Shown: one piece after another, positions 11,896-22,629 of the stretch
Numbering within the stretch: the first letter of the stretch is position 1
How the letters are laid out: every line of letters begins with the position of its first letter
From: Cycas panzhihuaensis
Lineage: Eukaryota > Cycadophyta
NCBI GenBank assembly: GCA_023213395.1
Contig: CM041465.1
Location: 234,739,741 to 234,803,740, forward strand
Direction: 5' to 3'
DNA length: 64,000 nt
Made by a program: the position numbers and the translations under genes
The notes under the pieces: model-generated
Told to the model about the DNA's origin: nothing
Seen by the model: only the letters and a program-made list of their open reading frames with translations
Database searches by the model: none

Positions 11896-14408
11896 TGGAC
11901 GCTACAAGACGGATAACCGACCGATATAGGCGGGAGAGATGGTGACGAACGGTAGGAAGTGGAACCTACAAGGCAAGCAACTACCACAGGCGCCCGGGAG
12001 GCCGAGTTTGGGATCTGCAATGGAGTATGGCTACTATCAGGTGACCCTTCGCCACCTTGAACGAAGGGCGAAGATACGTGAGACGAACCGGTTGACCTGA
12101 GTAGGCCCCTCCCACCCTTGGGTGGCCAGAAGGGAGAGAGGAAGAACCTAACAAGGATAGGCCAAGAACAATCCTATGCAATCTAACCGGGTACACGAGC
12201 GATGCGGGAAGCAAGGCCAAGGCTTCTAAGGAAGAGGGAGGAAGGGTAAGAGAGAAGAAGACTCCTACAACCTTTCCTACGAATAACGAAAGTACATGCA
12301 ACAAGGCAAACAAATCGCAAACCAATACAAAAAAGGCAATTTTCCCTTTTAATCTTTCGATGTTCTAATTACTAGGAAAGGAATAAAAGGTAAAAAAGCA
12401 AGGGGTGCGAAGGGGAACAAAGCGTGCACCTGGGCCGAAGGCGTGAGAGATGGCGTAGCCTTCAGGAGGAGCACCCAACCACTCGCTGTCTGACCGGATG
12501 TGAAATGTGGCGGCGGCGAAAGGGGCTTCCTTACCTTCCCAGAAAATAAATGCGATAATCAAGGAAGGAAAGAAACGCTAACTAGCAAATGAGATAGCAT
12601 AAAATATGACACATGCAAGGGACGCTTACCGGTGGAAGGGGGCAACGGGCAACGTTCTCCGCGCGTCCCGAGTACCTGTAAGCAACAAAGGTCTCCCTCT
12701 GCCGGGGAGACACCTATATGCAACACAAAGATCTAGCAATATATGACTAACAACATAAACGAGAGTCTAAATGTACATGCATCGCTGTCACCCAATAAGG
12801 GAAATACCAAAGAAGAACGATCCAAATGAAAGGAAACAACAAGGTAAGCCTCGAGTGGCCTACCGCCCAATGGTGCCCAAACCTCTCCCCAAGAGCCACG
12901 GGCAATGAGGAGAAAGTCAAGACTCAAGGCCGGAAAACTACCGCAAGAAGGGGCAAGAAAGACCCAAAGACACCGACGGGACCCGGATGCTACGGGAGCA
13001 AACCGCAACCGGGAGCAAAGGTGGAGCAAGAACCCGCTGCTAGCCTATGGACGCACCCAAACTCGAATAAAGGGTCCCAAATCACCGCAACTCAGATGTC
13101 ACCGGGTTTGGGCAACCAAGGGAGCCTTCAACCCTTGTTTGCAAGCCAAGAGTAGCACGGGCGAGAGGGAGGCTTGAGGGCTTTGAGCCGCTTAGGAGCG
13201 TGGCGGTGTGGTGCGAATCCACCCAGCCTCGGCCCAAAGCCTATGCAACCTCAACGCCACGCTTTGGACAAAGAAACGCAGTAAGAAGTGAGGGAGAGTG
13301 GTACAGCCCTCAAGAGGGAGGAAACCAACTCTCAAGCAACAAATGAAAACAAATAAGTCAAGTGTAGATATCACCAAAACAAATACAAAGTGAAGAGTAC
13401 TGAAAGGGAGGCAAGGATTTGCCCCACCAAAAGACAATAAGAAGGGCTGGAACAACAAATTTCAGACTGAATAGAGCAGCTGGGCCCCGCTATGGAGGTG
13501 GAACAGAAACACTGCAAACGGGAGCTCGTGGATCGCCTGGTAGAAAAAAATTGAAACCGCTTCAAAGGAGCCCTCCAAGGCTGAGGGGTCAGAGAATGTC
13601 TCAGCCCAAGCCAAAGGAGAGCCGGTCAGATGAAGAGTGCAGTCCAGCTTGTTGCAAAGAAATGCAGAAGAGAGCAGAGCAGGAGAGTGTTCCTCTTGAG
13701 AGTAAAACCAAAAGTGAGCCAAAAGATCCAAAGAGCCAAAAGATGTTTAAGTACTAAAGCAAAACCCTAAAGTACGCGAATAGGGCACTACCGAGGGAGA
13801 AAAGGCGCGAACCACGCGGGCGCTTCGCACAATGCGAAATTGCCACCGGATTTTAAAACAACAGAGACAACAGATCATGAAATTTTAGCAGATCATGAAT
13901 ATTCCAAATGCAGATCACAATCTGGCATCAAGATCACAAGATGCATCACAAGATTACGCAGATGCACCAGAGACACAAATGGGGCCTACCAACCGGCCCA
14001 GTCGGGGCAAACCACGAAAAGGCTAAAGGACAACTAAAACACCCACCCGGAGCAAACAAGCCAAGAAACGGCCCACGGAGCGTAAATAGGCCCCAAATGA
14101 GGTGGCAAGCTAACCAAGCGACGATGAGACATCACACGGTGGAGGTGGCGCAAACCCGTGGATCCGTGAGAGAGGAGGGCAGACAAGTGAAGTAATACGG
14201 TCACTGTGGTGCCACACTCGCTAAGAGTGTGCCCTCGCTATAGCCATAGTTAAACATAGGTGTGGACGACGACCGTGCCGCCCACAAAGTCATACGCATG
14301 CAAATATGTAAGGCATAATCAAGACATAAAAGTGATGATAATGCTAGAGACATACCTGCACTTACCTGAGTCGGTGATTCCGTATCCATTCCCGGAAGCC
14401 GGGAAACA
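11896..14408 (-). repeat. 5' LTR of element A
   Basis: It starts tggacgctac and ends gggaaaca, is 2.51 kb long, and is the partner of 3531-6042. The splice-donor-like block is at 12522-12540 and the TATA-like gtttaagtac at 13745-13754. The right flank GCAGC (14409-14413) continues straight into the RNase H region of C. Confidence 0.9.
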
Positions 14409-16055
14409 GCAGCCATGAGGGTCTGGCTGATAAAGTAAATGACTCTCTTGACTCCTAAATTATCCTACTAAGCCAGCATGGTGCCCAAGGATTCATCGGT
14501 CACTAAGGTATAGAGAATGAAAGGCCTATCGAAGCAATGGGGCACCAACATTAGAGTGAAATCAAGGGCTTCCTTAAGTCCTTTGAAGGCTTGTTGGGTC
14601 TTAGTAGACCAAACAAACGGGGCTCCCTTCTTTAATAGGTTAGTCAAGGGTTTGGCATTCACAATGAAGTTTGCCAGGAAATGCCTAAGGAAACAGAGTC
14701 TACCTATAAATAGCTTGATCTATCACTGAGTTATAGGAGGTGGCATGTCAAGGATTGCCTTGACTTTGTGAGGATCAATCTGAATTCCTTGCTTTAACAC
14801 AAGGAACCCAAGGAGTTTGCTAGAAGTGATGGCAAACACACATTTGAGCAGTTCTAAACTTACGTGGTATGCAGCACTACGTGAAGATGGCCTGTAAGTC
14901 TGAAGGATGATGAGCTCTAACATGTGAGAGGCCCATCATATCATCCATGAAGACCTCCAACATGTTATCGATAAGGTCATGGAAGATAAAATGCATCACC
15001 CTTTGATAAGTAGTGCCTGTATTTTTTAGCCTGAAGGGCATTGCCATGTAAGCGAAGGTACCCCACGGGGTGGTGAAGGCCATCTTATGGCAGTCTTCAG
15101 GAGAGATCTGAATCTGATATTAACTAGAGAAGTCATCCATCAAGGACAAGACTTCAAACCCAGCAATTCGATCAATGATTTGATCGATAAAAGGGAGTGG
15201 GAAGTTATCCTTAGGACATGCGTTATTGATGTCACAGAAGTCAATGTATATCTAGATGGTCCCATTCTTTTCAGCAACGGGGATGATGTTGGACACCCAT
15301 TTAGGGTAGTCAATAGAAGTAATGAGTCTAGCATCCAGAAGTTTCTCAACCTTCATTTTGACAGTGGTTGAGAGTTTAGGATGGAGAGGACATTATTTCT
15401 GGTGCACAGGGTAAGCGCCAGGAATGGTAGTGAGGTTGTGGGTAACAATGGAGGGGTCGATTCCCTTCATGTCAGAGTAATCCCATGCAAAGACATCCCA
15501 AAACTCCTGAAACAAAAGGGAATATTCCTTTACCTCATCAAGAGAGCATTCCACCCCTACTTTAATGACCTTACCTGGGGTAAGGACTATGTCCTAGGTT
15601 GCCCCCATGCACATGGCATTCCCCTCCTCGAAATGGAGGGGGACAAGGTCAACGGGAAGAGGCAGAATAGGGGATGGAATTGGGTTGGCAAGAGCGGACC
15701 CAATTACCAAGACCTTTTAGTGGCTAAGCCTATGGTAACCAAAAGGAAGGTTGGGCATAGAGCCCACTAAGTGCTCAAGTAAAGCCTCATCATCTTTGAA
15801 GTAATCCACCACATGGATAACCTCGCTCTAAATAGATGAGATGTTGGAGGAAGTGGGAGCGACAGAACCATGACGATCAGTAGACTGCCCAACATGCCCA
15901 AAAAACTCTAAGGAAGAGTTAGGAAAGAGCTCCTCGTAAGGAGCAAAAGGAAGTTCCTCGAGGCCATCACCTACAAGGGGTGATGGAGAGGAAGAGTCAA
16001 GGACCTGTGGGTCAATGCGTGCAACAACATGTGACATAAGGGGATGACTAGTCTC
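14409..16055 (-). pseudogene. Element C pol, RNase H N-terminal part, RT and linker
   Basis: Reading the minus strand from 16055 down: linker (GDGLEELPFAPYEEL near 15940), DVFAWDYSDM-type RT entry near 15500, YPKWVSNII near 15300-15330, the palm segment CPKDNFPLPFIDQI at about 15200, AFTTPWGTFAYMAMPF at 15020-15080, and the catalytic box FMDD at 14940-14951. Then comes the RNase H N-terminus, which is split by A. The polymerase Asp pair is kept, but TAG stops occur throughout. B is inserted at the right end of this segment at 16056, and the coding sequence resumes at 32901. Confidence 0.8.
16051..16055. repeat. Target site duplication of element B, left copy
   Basis: GTCTC precedes the LTR start and recurs at 32896-32900 directly after the other LTR. 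Five-base duplications are the rule for Ty3/gypsy integration. The restored sequence (ctagtctc) matches the uninterrupted homolog in B at about 26578-26585. Confidence 0.9.
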
Positions 16056-18780
16056 TGGATGCGCATCTATGGGATAACTACTTAACTGAGTAGGAATAGT
16101 AAGGGTAGTCAATGGCACAATTGAGGAAAGACCTATAAGTAAGGAAAAGTAAGGGAAATACCACGCAGGCTGCCCCGTGTGCCAGAGTGTGAGTTTGGGA
16201 TATGCAAATAATATCTAGCTACCTGGAAGTGGTTCCCCACTTCAAACAAGAAGAGACGAGGCATAAGGTTAGCCTAGGTTGACCTAAGAGAAGGATCCTC
16301 CCACCCTTAGATGGCCGAAAGGGGAAGGAGAGAACCCTTCAAGGGTTTCCCTAGAATAGAGGGAAATGAAGAAAAGGTAGGCAAGTGAATGGCCTATGAA
16401 TGGGATCCCCTCGGTTACCCAGCTAGGCAGAAAACTGAGAGAGCACAAAGGAAATAACCAAAGGGAAGAAGTTACGATGTGTGCAAGCAAACTAACCAAG
16501 TAAAGCAAGTGGTGAAGCAAGGGGGAAGTTTACAAGGCAAGAGGGGAAAAGGTGAAAGAGGAAGACTTCCTAGGACCTTTTCCTATAACAAATATAATGC
16601 GAGAAATAAAGTAAACGAAACATAAGCTAAGATGGGGGTTGGTTTCCCTTTCTCTTTCCGATGAGCTAATTACTATTGTAGAAAAAACTCAAAGGAAAAA
16701 GGGTGATGAGGTAGAGCGAGAGTGTGTACCCAAAATGGAGGCGCGTTAAAATGGTGGCATTCCCATGAGGTACTCGAAGTTGTTCCACAAAGCACGGTAG
16801 ACGTGAAGAGTTACGGTAGACCGTAATGTGGGGCTTCCTTACCTTCCCCAGAAGCGGTACTAAAGCATCAAGAAAGGAAAAGAAAGGAACAAGATGCTAG
16901 CAACAAATGAAATACTAAACTAAAACATAAACGAGAGCACTTACCCATGAGAGAGGAAAAGGAACAGGTCCTTTGCATCCTCTACCTACCTGCAAGTAAA
17001 TGAGAGTATCCCCCCTTCTCAGAGAAAGGGTGCTAGCATACAATAGAAAATCTTAATAATACATGTATATATGAGACAAGCATAAACTTAAATACATGCA
17101 TGTTAGTATTCAATATTACGATGATAAACTATAGAAGAAAAACAACCAAAATAAATGATGAGTAAATTGGTAAGCCTCGGAGTGGCCCACCTCCCGCAAG
17201 GAATAACCCTACCCTCCCTCAAGAAGCCATAGGACAACAAGGGTATGGCTATGTAAGAAGGCTGGAAATAGATGTAACAAGAGTCAAAAGGGGCCCAAAA
17301 AGATCTATAAAAAGCCGAGGTACTAAGGGTAGCAAACCGAGTTGCCAAGAAAGAAGTTGGGCAAGGGACAAGTAGTCAGGGCTTATGTGTGTTGCCTAAA
17401 TCGAGATGTGAGCCCTTAAATCAGCACTGCAACAAGTGACAACACTAATTTCAGTGGCTAAAAATAGCCTCATAAACCCTTGTTTCACTACCAAGAGCAG
17501 CACAGGGCAAAAGGGAAGGTTTAGAGGGTAAAGAGCCTCTTAATGAGCGTGGAAGGTGGTGCGGAATCCACCCAGCTCTCACCCAAACCTTATGTATCCT
17601 CTCTTTGCCACTATCTTAGGCAAGAAAATGCAAGAAAGGAGGCCCTACTGGTAGAAAAAGGACAGCCCAAAGCAAGACAAGAACAACCTTCACAGAGCAA
17701 ACCAAGAAGAACTAGAAATGACATGCAAAACAAGGTATAAATTGGATAAGAGAGAAAACTTAAACCAACAAATACCTAAGGAAGAGAAGGGAGGCTTTTG
17801 CCTTAGTCAAGAACTACTGGAAAAAGGCTGAGAAATCTACCAAAGGACTATGGAATAGCAGGTATGGAACCCATGCTAATGAGGCTGAAGGAAACACCTG
17901 CACTTGAGAATGCTTGATGGTTGCCTGGGCAAGGAAATGTTGAAAACTCTCCAAGGAGGCCCTCTCCAAGGTGTGTGAAGGGCTGGGAAGATGTCACAGC
18001 CATACCAAAGGAGAGTTGGGTGCTAGAGAATGGTTGCAGGTCCTATAGCAATAGTGGAGCAGTAGGGAACAACAGAGCACAGGGCGTTTTTCCTTGAGAA
18101 CCTTATAAAAATGAGCCAAAAGATCCTAAAAATAACTAAGGGAAGACTTAAATACCCAACCTAAAACCTAAACGAGTAATTAGGGCATAGCTAGTGATGA
18201 GTCAAGTCACAAAACATATGGCAGTTCTGCAATAAATGCGAGAATTGCCATGGTGGATTTTTAAAAATAAATTAAGACAGTCGCCCCACCGTAAATTTCA
18301 TGGTACTGTGAAATTTATGGCAAGATATGATATTTACTATGGTACAGACCAGAGACAACCGCCCAAACAACCAGCTTGGGCTATGGGCCAATGACCAAAG
18401 AGACTAGTGGGTTAAGACAAGGGCGCATAAGCCAAAGAAATGAGTCATAAGAGCAAAAATAGGACTCAAAAGATGTGACAAGTCAACCAAACAATGACGG
18501 GTCATCATACGGGCAGGGGTGACATGAGACAAATGGGTCTCGAGGTGAGTAGGGCAGAATGTAAGAAGTGGAATGGCCACTAGGATGCCACACTCGCTAG
18601 GAATATGCCCATGTTATAGTCGTCATAGGATGAATAAGTATAGATGATGACAAGATCATCTACGAGATCACAACATGCAAGCATACACTCATCTCAAAAG
18701 AAAGCAATGACAAGGTGAGAAGCATACTTGTATTTACCTGAGTCAACCACTCCATATCCATTCCCAAAAGCTAGGAAACA
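16056..18780 (-). repeat. 3' LTR of element B
   Basis: 2725 bp, starting tggatgcgca and ending ctaggaaaca. It carries the conserved ccaccctta palindrome remnant near 16300, the splice-donor-like block at 16830-16849, the TATA-like cttaaata at 18147-18154 (minus TATTTAAG) and degenerate ggtac-type repeats near 18290-18345. Confidence 0.92.
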
Positions 18781-18792
18781 CTGCCCCCTTGG
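18781..18792 (-). other. Polypurine tract of element B
   Basis: The minus strand reads CCAAGGGGGCAG immediately upstream of the 3' LTR, the expected primer for plus-strand DNA synthesis. Element I has the equivalent CCAAGGGGGTAG at 61474-61485. Confidence 0.8.
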
Positions 18793-19086
18793 CAGCAAAG
18801 CCTCGCTACTTAGAAGCATGGTGTGATGGCGAATGATGGCAACATAACTGTTAGTAGCACATGTGTATACAGATATATAAATTAAGATCATAACAGTAGG
18901 CAAGGGTACCGGTAAGTGTCATGGTGGAATATGTGGATACGAAGGTAGAAGTGGAGATAACATAGGGGCTGCCTATGCACCACCAGAAACTGACCAGAAA
19001 AATATGAGTGGCAAGGGGGCTGCCCCCACCACAAAAGATGCAAAGAGATGTGCATAATCAAGTAGAAGAGTAAACAAAATTAGTAG

Positions 19087-19680
19087 TCACCATAGTTTAA
19101 CCTTATTAGTAGTTAGGTTTCTGAGGTACAAATAGATCGCAAGGTGAGGTGTGTGACGACCTGGGGCTTGGGCGACAGGGTGGCCAGACAAGCCTAAGGG
19201 ACAGTCAACGAGAAGAGGGAGGCGATGCTCAAGGATGAGGCGAATGAGACTATCTGCCTCAGTGTTGAGGGCCTGAGGGATGTGCTGAATGTCAACAGAT
19301 GAGAAGCAGGCTAGGAGGGATCTGGCGATGGAAGCAAGAGTTCTCAAGTGAGGACATCGCACCTGGTAAACCTGGGTGAGATGGGACACCACAATTTGAG
19401 AGTCACAAAGCAAAATGATGGGTCCGTTATGGAAACAGAGAGCATCAATAAGGGCTTCAATAATAGCTATGTATTCAGCTTCATTATTGGTAGCCTCTGG
19501 GAGGAAGACCCCAGAGTACAGGAAATCGTGTCCAGAGGGACGACGGAGGATCCATGCAGCGGTAGAAGGTCCAGGGTTACCGCGGCTTCCGTCGTTGGTA
19601 AAAATGTAGAGGGACATGAGTGATACAAAGTCTTGGTAGTAAATGAACAATGATGGAATGAAGCGATATTCAAAAGGCAA
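19087..19680 (-). CDS. Second RNase H domain (archaeal type) of element B
   Basis: A 197-codon open frame on the minus strand. It has the residues of RNase HI in order: TNDGSRGNPGP (first Asp, about residue 29), PEATNNEAEY (Glu, about residue 67), LLCDSQIVV (Asp, about residue 90) and NTEADSLIRLI near residue 143. The GNPGP and TNNEAEY signatures are those of archaeal-like RNase H, which Tat-lineage plant retrotransposons carry in addition to the RT-linked RNase H. Its role would be removing RNA from RNA-DNA hybrids during reverse transcription. It lies about 300 bp from the 3' LTR, separated from pol by the antisense gene; how it is translated is not evident. It is unusual in being open while gag and pol are broken. 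Confidence 0.85.
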   Translation of the reverse strand: MPFEYRFIPSLFIYYQDFVSLMSLYIFTNDGSRGNPGPSTAAWILRRPSGHDFLYSGVFLPEATNNEAEYIAIIEALIDALCFHNGPIILLCDSQIVVSHLTQVYQVRCPHLRTLASIARSLLACFSSVDIQHIPQALNTEADSLIRLILEHRLPLLVDCPLGLSGHPVAQAPGRHTPHLAIYLYLRNLTTNKVKLW

Positions 19681-20140
19681 GTAAAAAGTGGCCGTGAAGG
19701 GTAGGAGGACCTAGCAATGAGGCCACCCAGGGATGAGAGCAAGTGGCCTGACCACTACCTGAGAGCAGGTGGAGAAAAAGTGCCCTAGGGCACCAAAGGT
19801 CGCTTCGGGAAGTAAAACATGCCCCCGAACGATGGATCATTCCCTTTAGAGGCCCCAAGAGTAAAAAAGGGCTGCAAAAACGAGTCCAGGATGGTGAAAT
19901 GAGCCAAACAAGTATAAACTTGGGCATGCACAGGAGTGGCACGCAAAATAAGATAGAAGGGCCTTGAAAAAAAGTGCAAAAATAAGGCACCATAAATGTG
20001 CCTGTAAGAGAGCGTAAAAAGGCCATCAAAAGAGCACAATGAGTGATAAGGCTAGAAGGCAAAGGTGATCAGGAAAACAGGACGGTCCCAATGGCTATCG
20101 CGAGGTCAAAAATGGAAGAAGTACTCGTCGAGGCCCCCGC
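19681..20140. other. Spacer between second RNase H and antisense promoter in element B
   Basis: No supported coding sequence. It separates the minus-strand RNase H frame from the plus-strand TATA box at 20141. The sequence near 19700 (aggaggacctagcaatgagg) is shared with A just before the A deletion. Confidence 0.5.
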
Positions 20141-20150
20141 CTATATAAGG
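20141..20150 (+). promoter_or_regulatory. TATA box of the antisense gene, element B
   Basis: CTATATAAGG sits in a GC-rich context (gaggcccccgc before it) on the strand opposite to gag-pol. The homologous place in element I (about 62797-62807, before gaaaatgga) reads caaataaaagg, still TATA-like. A start site would fall near 20170-20180, just before the first exon. Confidence 0.55.
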
Positions 20151-20333
20151 AAATTTGTACAGAAAATGGATTCATTTTCACCGGCTCTCGTGAGAAACCA
20201 GAGCCATTCCCTTATGCAGCAGAGCACCACCCAATTTCGGAGGCACACAGGGAGAGATCAGACCATTGGATCAGAGTGCAGCGAGAGCCAGTGGGATCAT
20301 CGGGATGCGATGATGACAGTGAGACTAGATCCA

Positions 20334-20814
20334 GTGAGTGGATCTCACAAAACCTTACCTATTTCAAAGTTTCAAATTCGTTACTTTTTATCAAATTTTG
20401 TGTAGTTTTTGTGCCTCTTATGGGCAATTAGAGGCCTCTTAGAGTCCAAATTAGACCCAGAAAGAAGCGAGACCTGGGCATTAGGGAGCCCTAGTCTCGG
20501 TGGGCCCTACAGGGTCCACCAAAAGAATTCTTTTTAAAGTTTTTGAGGCAACCTCTTTGGGTGTTGTTCATACACAAGAAAGATTGTGGTGCCATGATCT
20601 TTACCACGGGGCCTTGATCGCCGCGGGACCTAAGCTAAACTTAGTGGTATCGCTAAGTTTAGCGCGGTACAAAGGTAGATTATTAGAAAAAAGAAGATGA
20701 GGGGCCATAAGGCCCCAAATCTTAGGCAGAGAGAGTTAAGAGATAGCGAGGAGCATTGATGGCTGATATGGGACTGACTTTGACTAGTTTTTTAATATTG
20801 GCAGGCTGTCATCG
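20334..20814 (+). other. Intron 1 of the antisense gene, element B, with a hairpin
   Basis: Donor GTGAGT at 20334, acceptor TTGGCAG ending at 20814, 481 nt. Removal joins two phase-0 frames. In I the acceptor place reads tttttttag (63463) and the donor has decayed to ata. Inside lies an 11-bp perfect inverted repeat (gctaaacttag, 8-nt loop, ctaagtttagc) at 20634-20663. Confidence 0.55.
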
Positions 20815-22012
20815 TGGTGGACAACTGTGAGAACGTAGGCATGGTGATGTTGAGCTTCATCGAGATGATGTCCTCGGGGGACAAGGAGATCCTGTGGAGG
20901 TGCGGCCTATACAAGGCCTTGAAGACACCTCAGTTCACATCTGATCAGAGACTCTTAGTCGATATCGTATCACATTAGGATAGGAGGAGGCACATTTTCT
21001 ACTTGCCTTAGGTAGGAGATGTGATAGTAATGCCAAGGGATATCTAGCAAATTTTGGGAGTACCAATGACTGGGAGGCCGGTGACACTGGGAGCACTACT
21101 TAGCACTGAGGCAGCACACAGAGAGGCAGCCACATTTTTCATAGGGGCTGACAGGTGGGAGCGGAGAGGAGTTCCTCTCCAAATGATGGTGATGTCTAGG
21201 ATTCCTCGGGTGAGGAAGCTCATTACACTATGCATTCTGTTCTGGGTTTCCTAGAAATAGAATTATAGAGAGATCCCCGAAGGATGGATGGATGCAGTAC
21301 GATGTTGTGAAGCCGGTGAGAGGATGGACTGGGCTACGATCATAGCAGCGAATCTCGTCGCATAGCTCGATGCCATCAGGATAGCAGGAAAGGGAGGACT
21401 ATCATACAACATTGCTACAGTGCTAGTTCTTTGATCACTTTGTGGCAGTGGCACCAGCGGGGGGACCACACCCCATAGTAGAGTGGGCCCCGATGGTCCA
21501 CAGATGGCAGATTCAGCTGAGAGGGACAGAGGACTAGGCTCACATCTGGCGGTTAGTGGAGGCAACATCACTGGACCTCCTCACCATGATAGATTATGTG
21601 GCAGATCCATACAGGACGGTGAGGTGGGATAGCGATGACGAGGCAGGCAGAGCAAGAGCACTCCTGAATGATGACGATGATGATGACGATGCCAATGGAG
21701 GAGATGGGGCTAGTCCATCATGACCTGCAGGAGACGTAGGTCCTTCAGGGATGGCAGGAGGAGTAGTAGGACCATCAGAGACTGTCGAAGGAGAGGTAGG
21801 CCTATCAGGGGCAGCTGAGGAGAGCAGGGGGCCAGTGACTAGGGCCCGTAGGCTACGGATCATGAGGAGATCTGGAGAGATGAGAGATGAGCCAATCCAA
21901 GTAAGGAGAGAGGCCAAGGCAGAGGAGGTACCTGAAGATGAGGTACCCGTAGCTGGCGGAGAGCCAAGAGGGGAGTATGTCACACGAGCGGAGGAACCAA
22001 CGGCCATGGCAG

Positions 22013-22123
22013 GTGAGGCCAAACCTTATCCTTAGTCGTTTGACAGCCAGATAGATATTTGTTTTGATTTTAACATGGCATACAGCGGGATATATACTGA
22101 CACACGACATGTTATATTGGAAG
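22013..22123 (+). other. Intron 2 of the antisense gene, element B
   Basis: Donor CAG/GTGAGG at 22013, acceptor TTGGAAG ending at 22123, 111 nt. It matches the 112-nt intron in C in position, phase (split Gly codon) and T-rich content. Confidence 0.65.
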
Positions 22124-22629
22124 GTACTGCAGAGGTCAGGAGACTAGTAGAGGCCATGGTGAGGGAGATGTTCCCTCAGGTATATGTAGAGGGGCAACAA
22201 CCCATCCAAGCAGAGGATGCGCCTAGATCAGCAGGTGCATACATGGAGGTATTTGCCCTGTTGGTGAGGGCAAGAGACATCTAGGCTACAGAGTCCCAAG
22301 AGCACATAGCTTTCAGGGGACAAATGCAGCGAGAGCTAGACAAGGTGAGGAGCGAGTGAGATGTGCTACACAGACGGGTCCAGGATCTAGAGGCTCAGAG
22401 AGGAGCAGGTAGAGATACAGGGAGTATGGTCCAGATAGCAGTGCTGGAGGAGTGCCTCCGAGGAGTGGAGGGCGAGAGACATCATGTCCAGGCCAGATAC
22501 AATCAGCTAGTGGACCAAGTGGCATCAAGGTCGAGCAGGAGCACGACGTATACCTATACCGCAGTGATGACCCTAAGACAGCCACGTGATGAGGGGAGCG
22601 AGGCAGGGAGCTTGTGGAAGCCCAGGTGA

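Larger units (their letters stand above)
3531..14408 (-). mobile_element. Element A, internally deleted Tat-like LTR retrotransposon derivative
   Basis: Two near-identical LTRs of about 2.5 kb (3531-6042 and 11896-14408) flank 5.85 kb. Compared with B, two blocks are missing: the equivalent of about 19745-22705 (antisense gene and its promoter) and about 23556-25766 (most of integrase, RNase H and RT). The gag knuckle, a protease motif and second RNase H fragments remain. The element lies in the RNase H region of C; removing it restores a sequence matching B. The right flank starts GCAGC; the left flank reads gcga, so the duplication is imperfect or misread. High CpG content suggests it is the youngest copy here. 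It would need RT and integrase from another element. Confidence 0.85.
20167..22629 (+). pseudogene. Antisense spliced gene of element B, plant-mobile-domain-like protein with coiled-coil tail
   Basis: Exon 1 (about 20167-20333) has an open frame and ends at CCA/GTGAGT. Exon 2 (20815-22012) continues in phase 0 and holds a domain resembling the plant mobile domain: RLLVDIVSH, a stop where Trp is expected, DRRRHIFYLP, VGDVIVMPRDI, QILGVPMTGRPVT, then WATIIAANLV. An acidic linker with VEGEVGLSGAAEE follows, after a frame change between about 21430 and 21750. Exon 3 (22124-22629) joins in frame through a split Gly codon, has VEAMVREMFPQVYVEGQQP, and ends in charged heptads (ELDKVRSE, VQDLEAQRGAG), probably a coiled coil. 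Stops at 20976, 21012 and 22282 are TAG at expected Trp or Gln codons. Function unknown; related antisense frames are known in Tat elements. Transcripts have not been seen. Confidence 0.65.
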
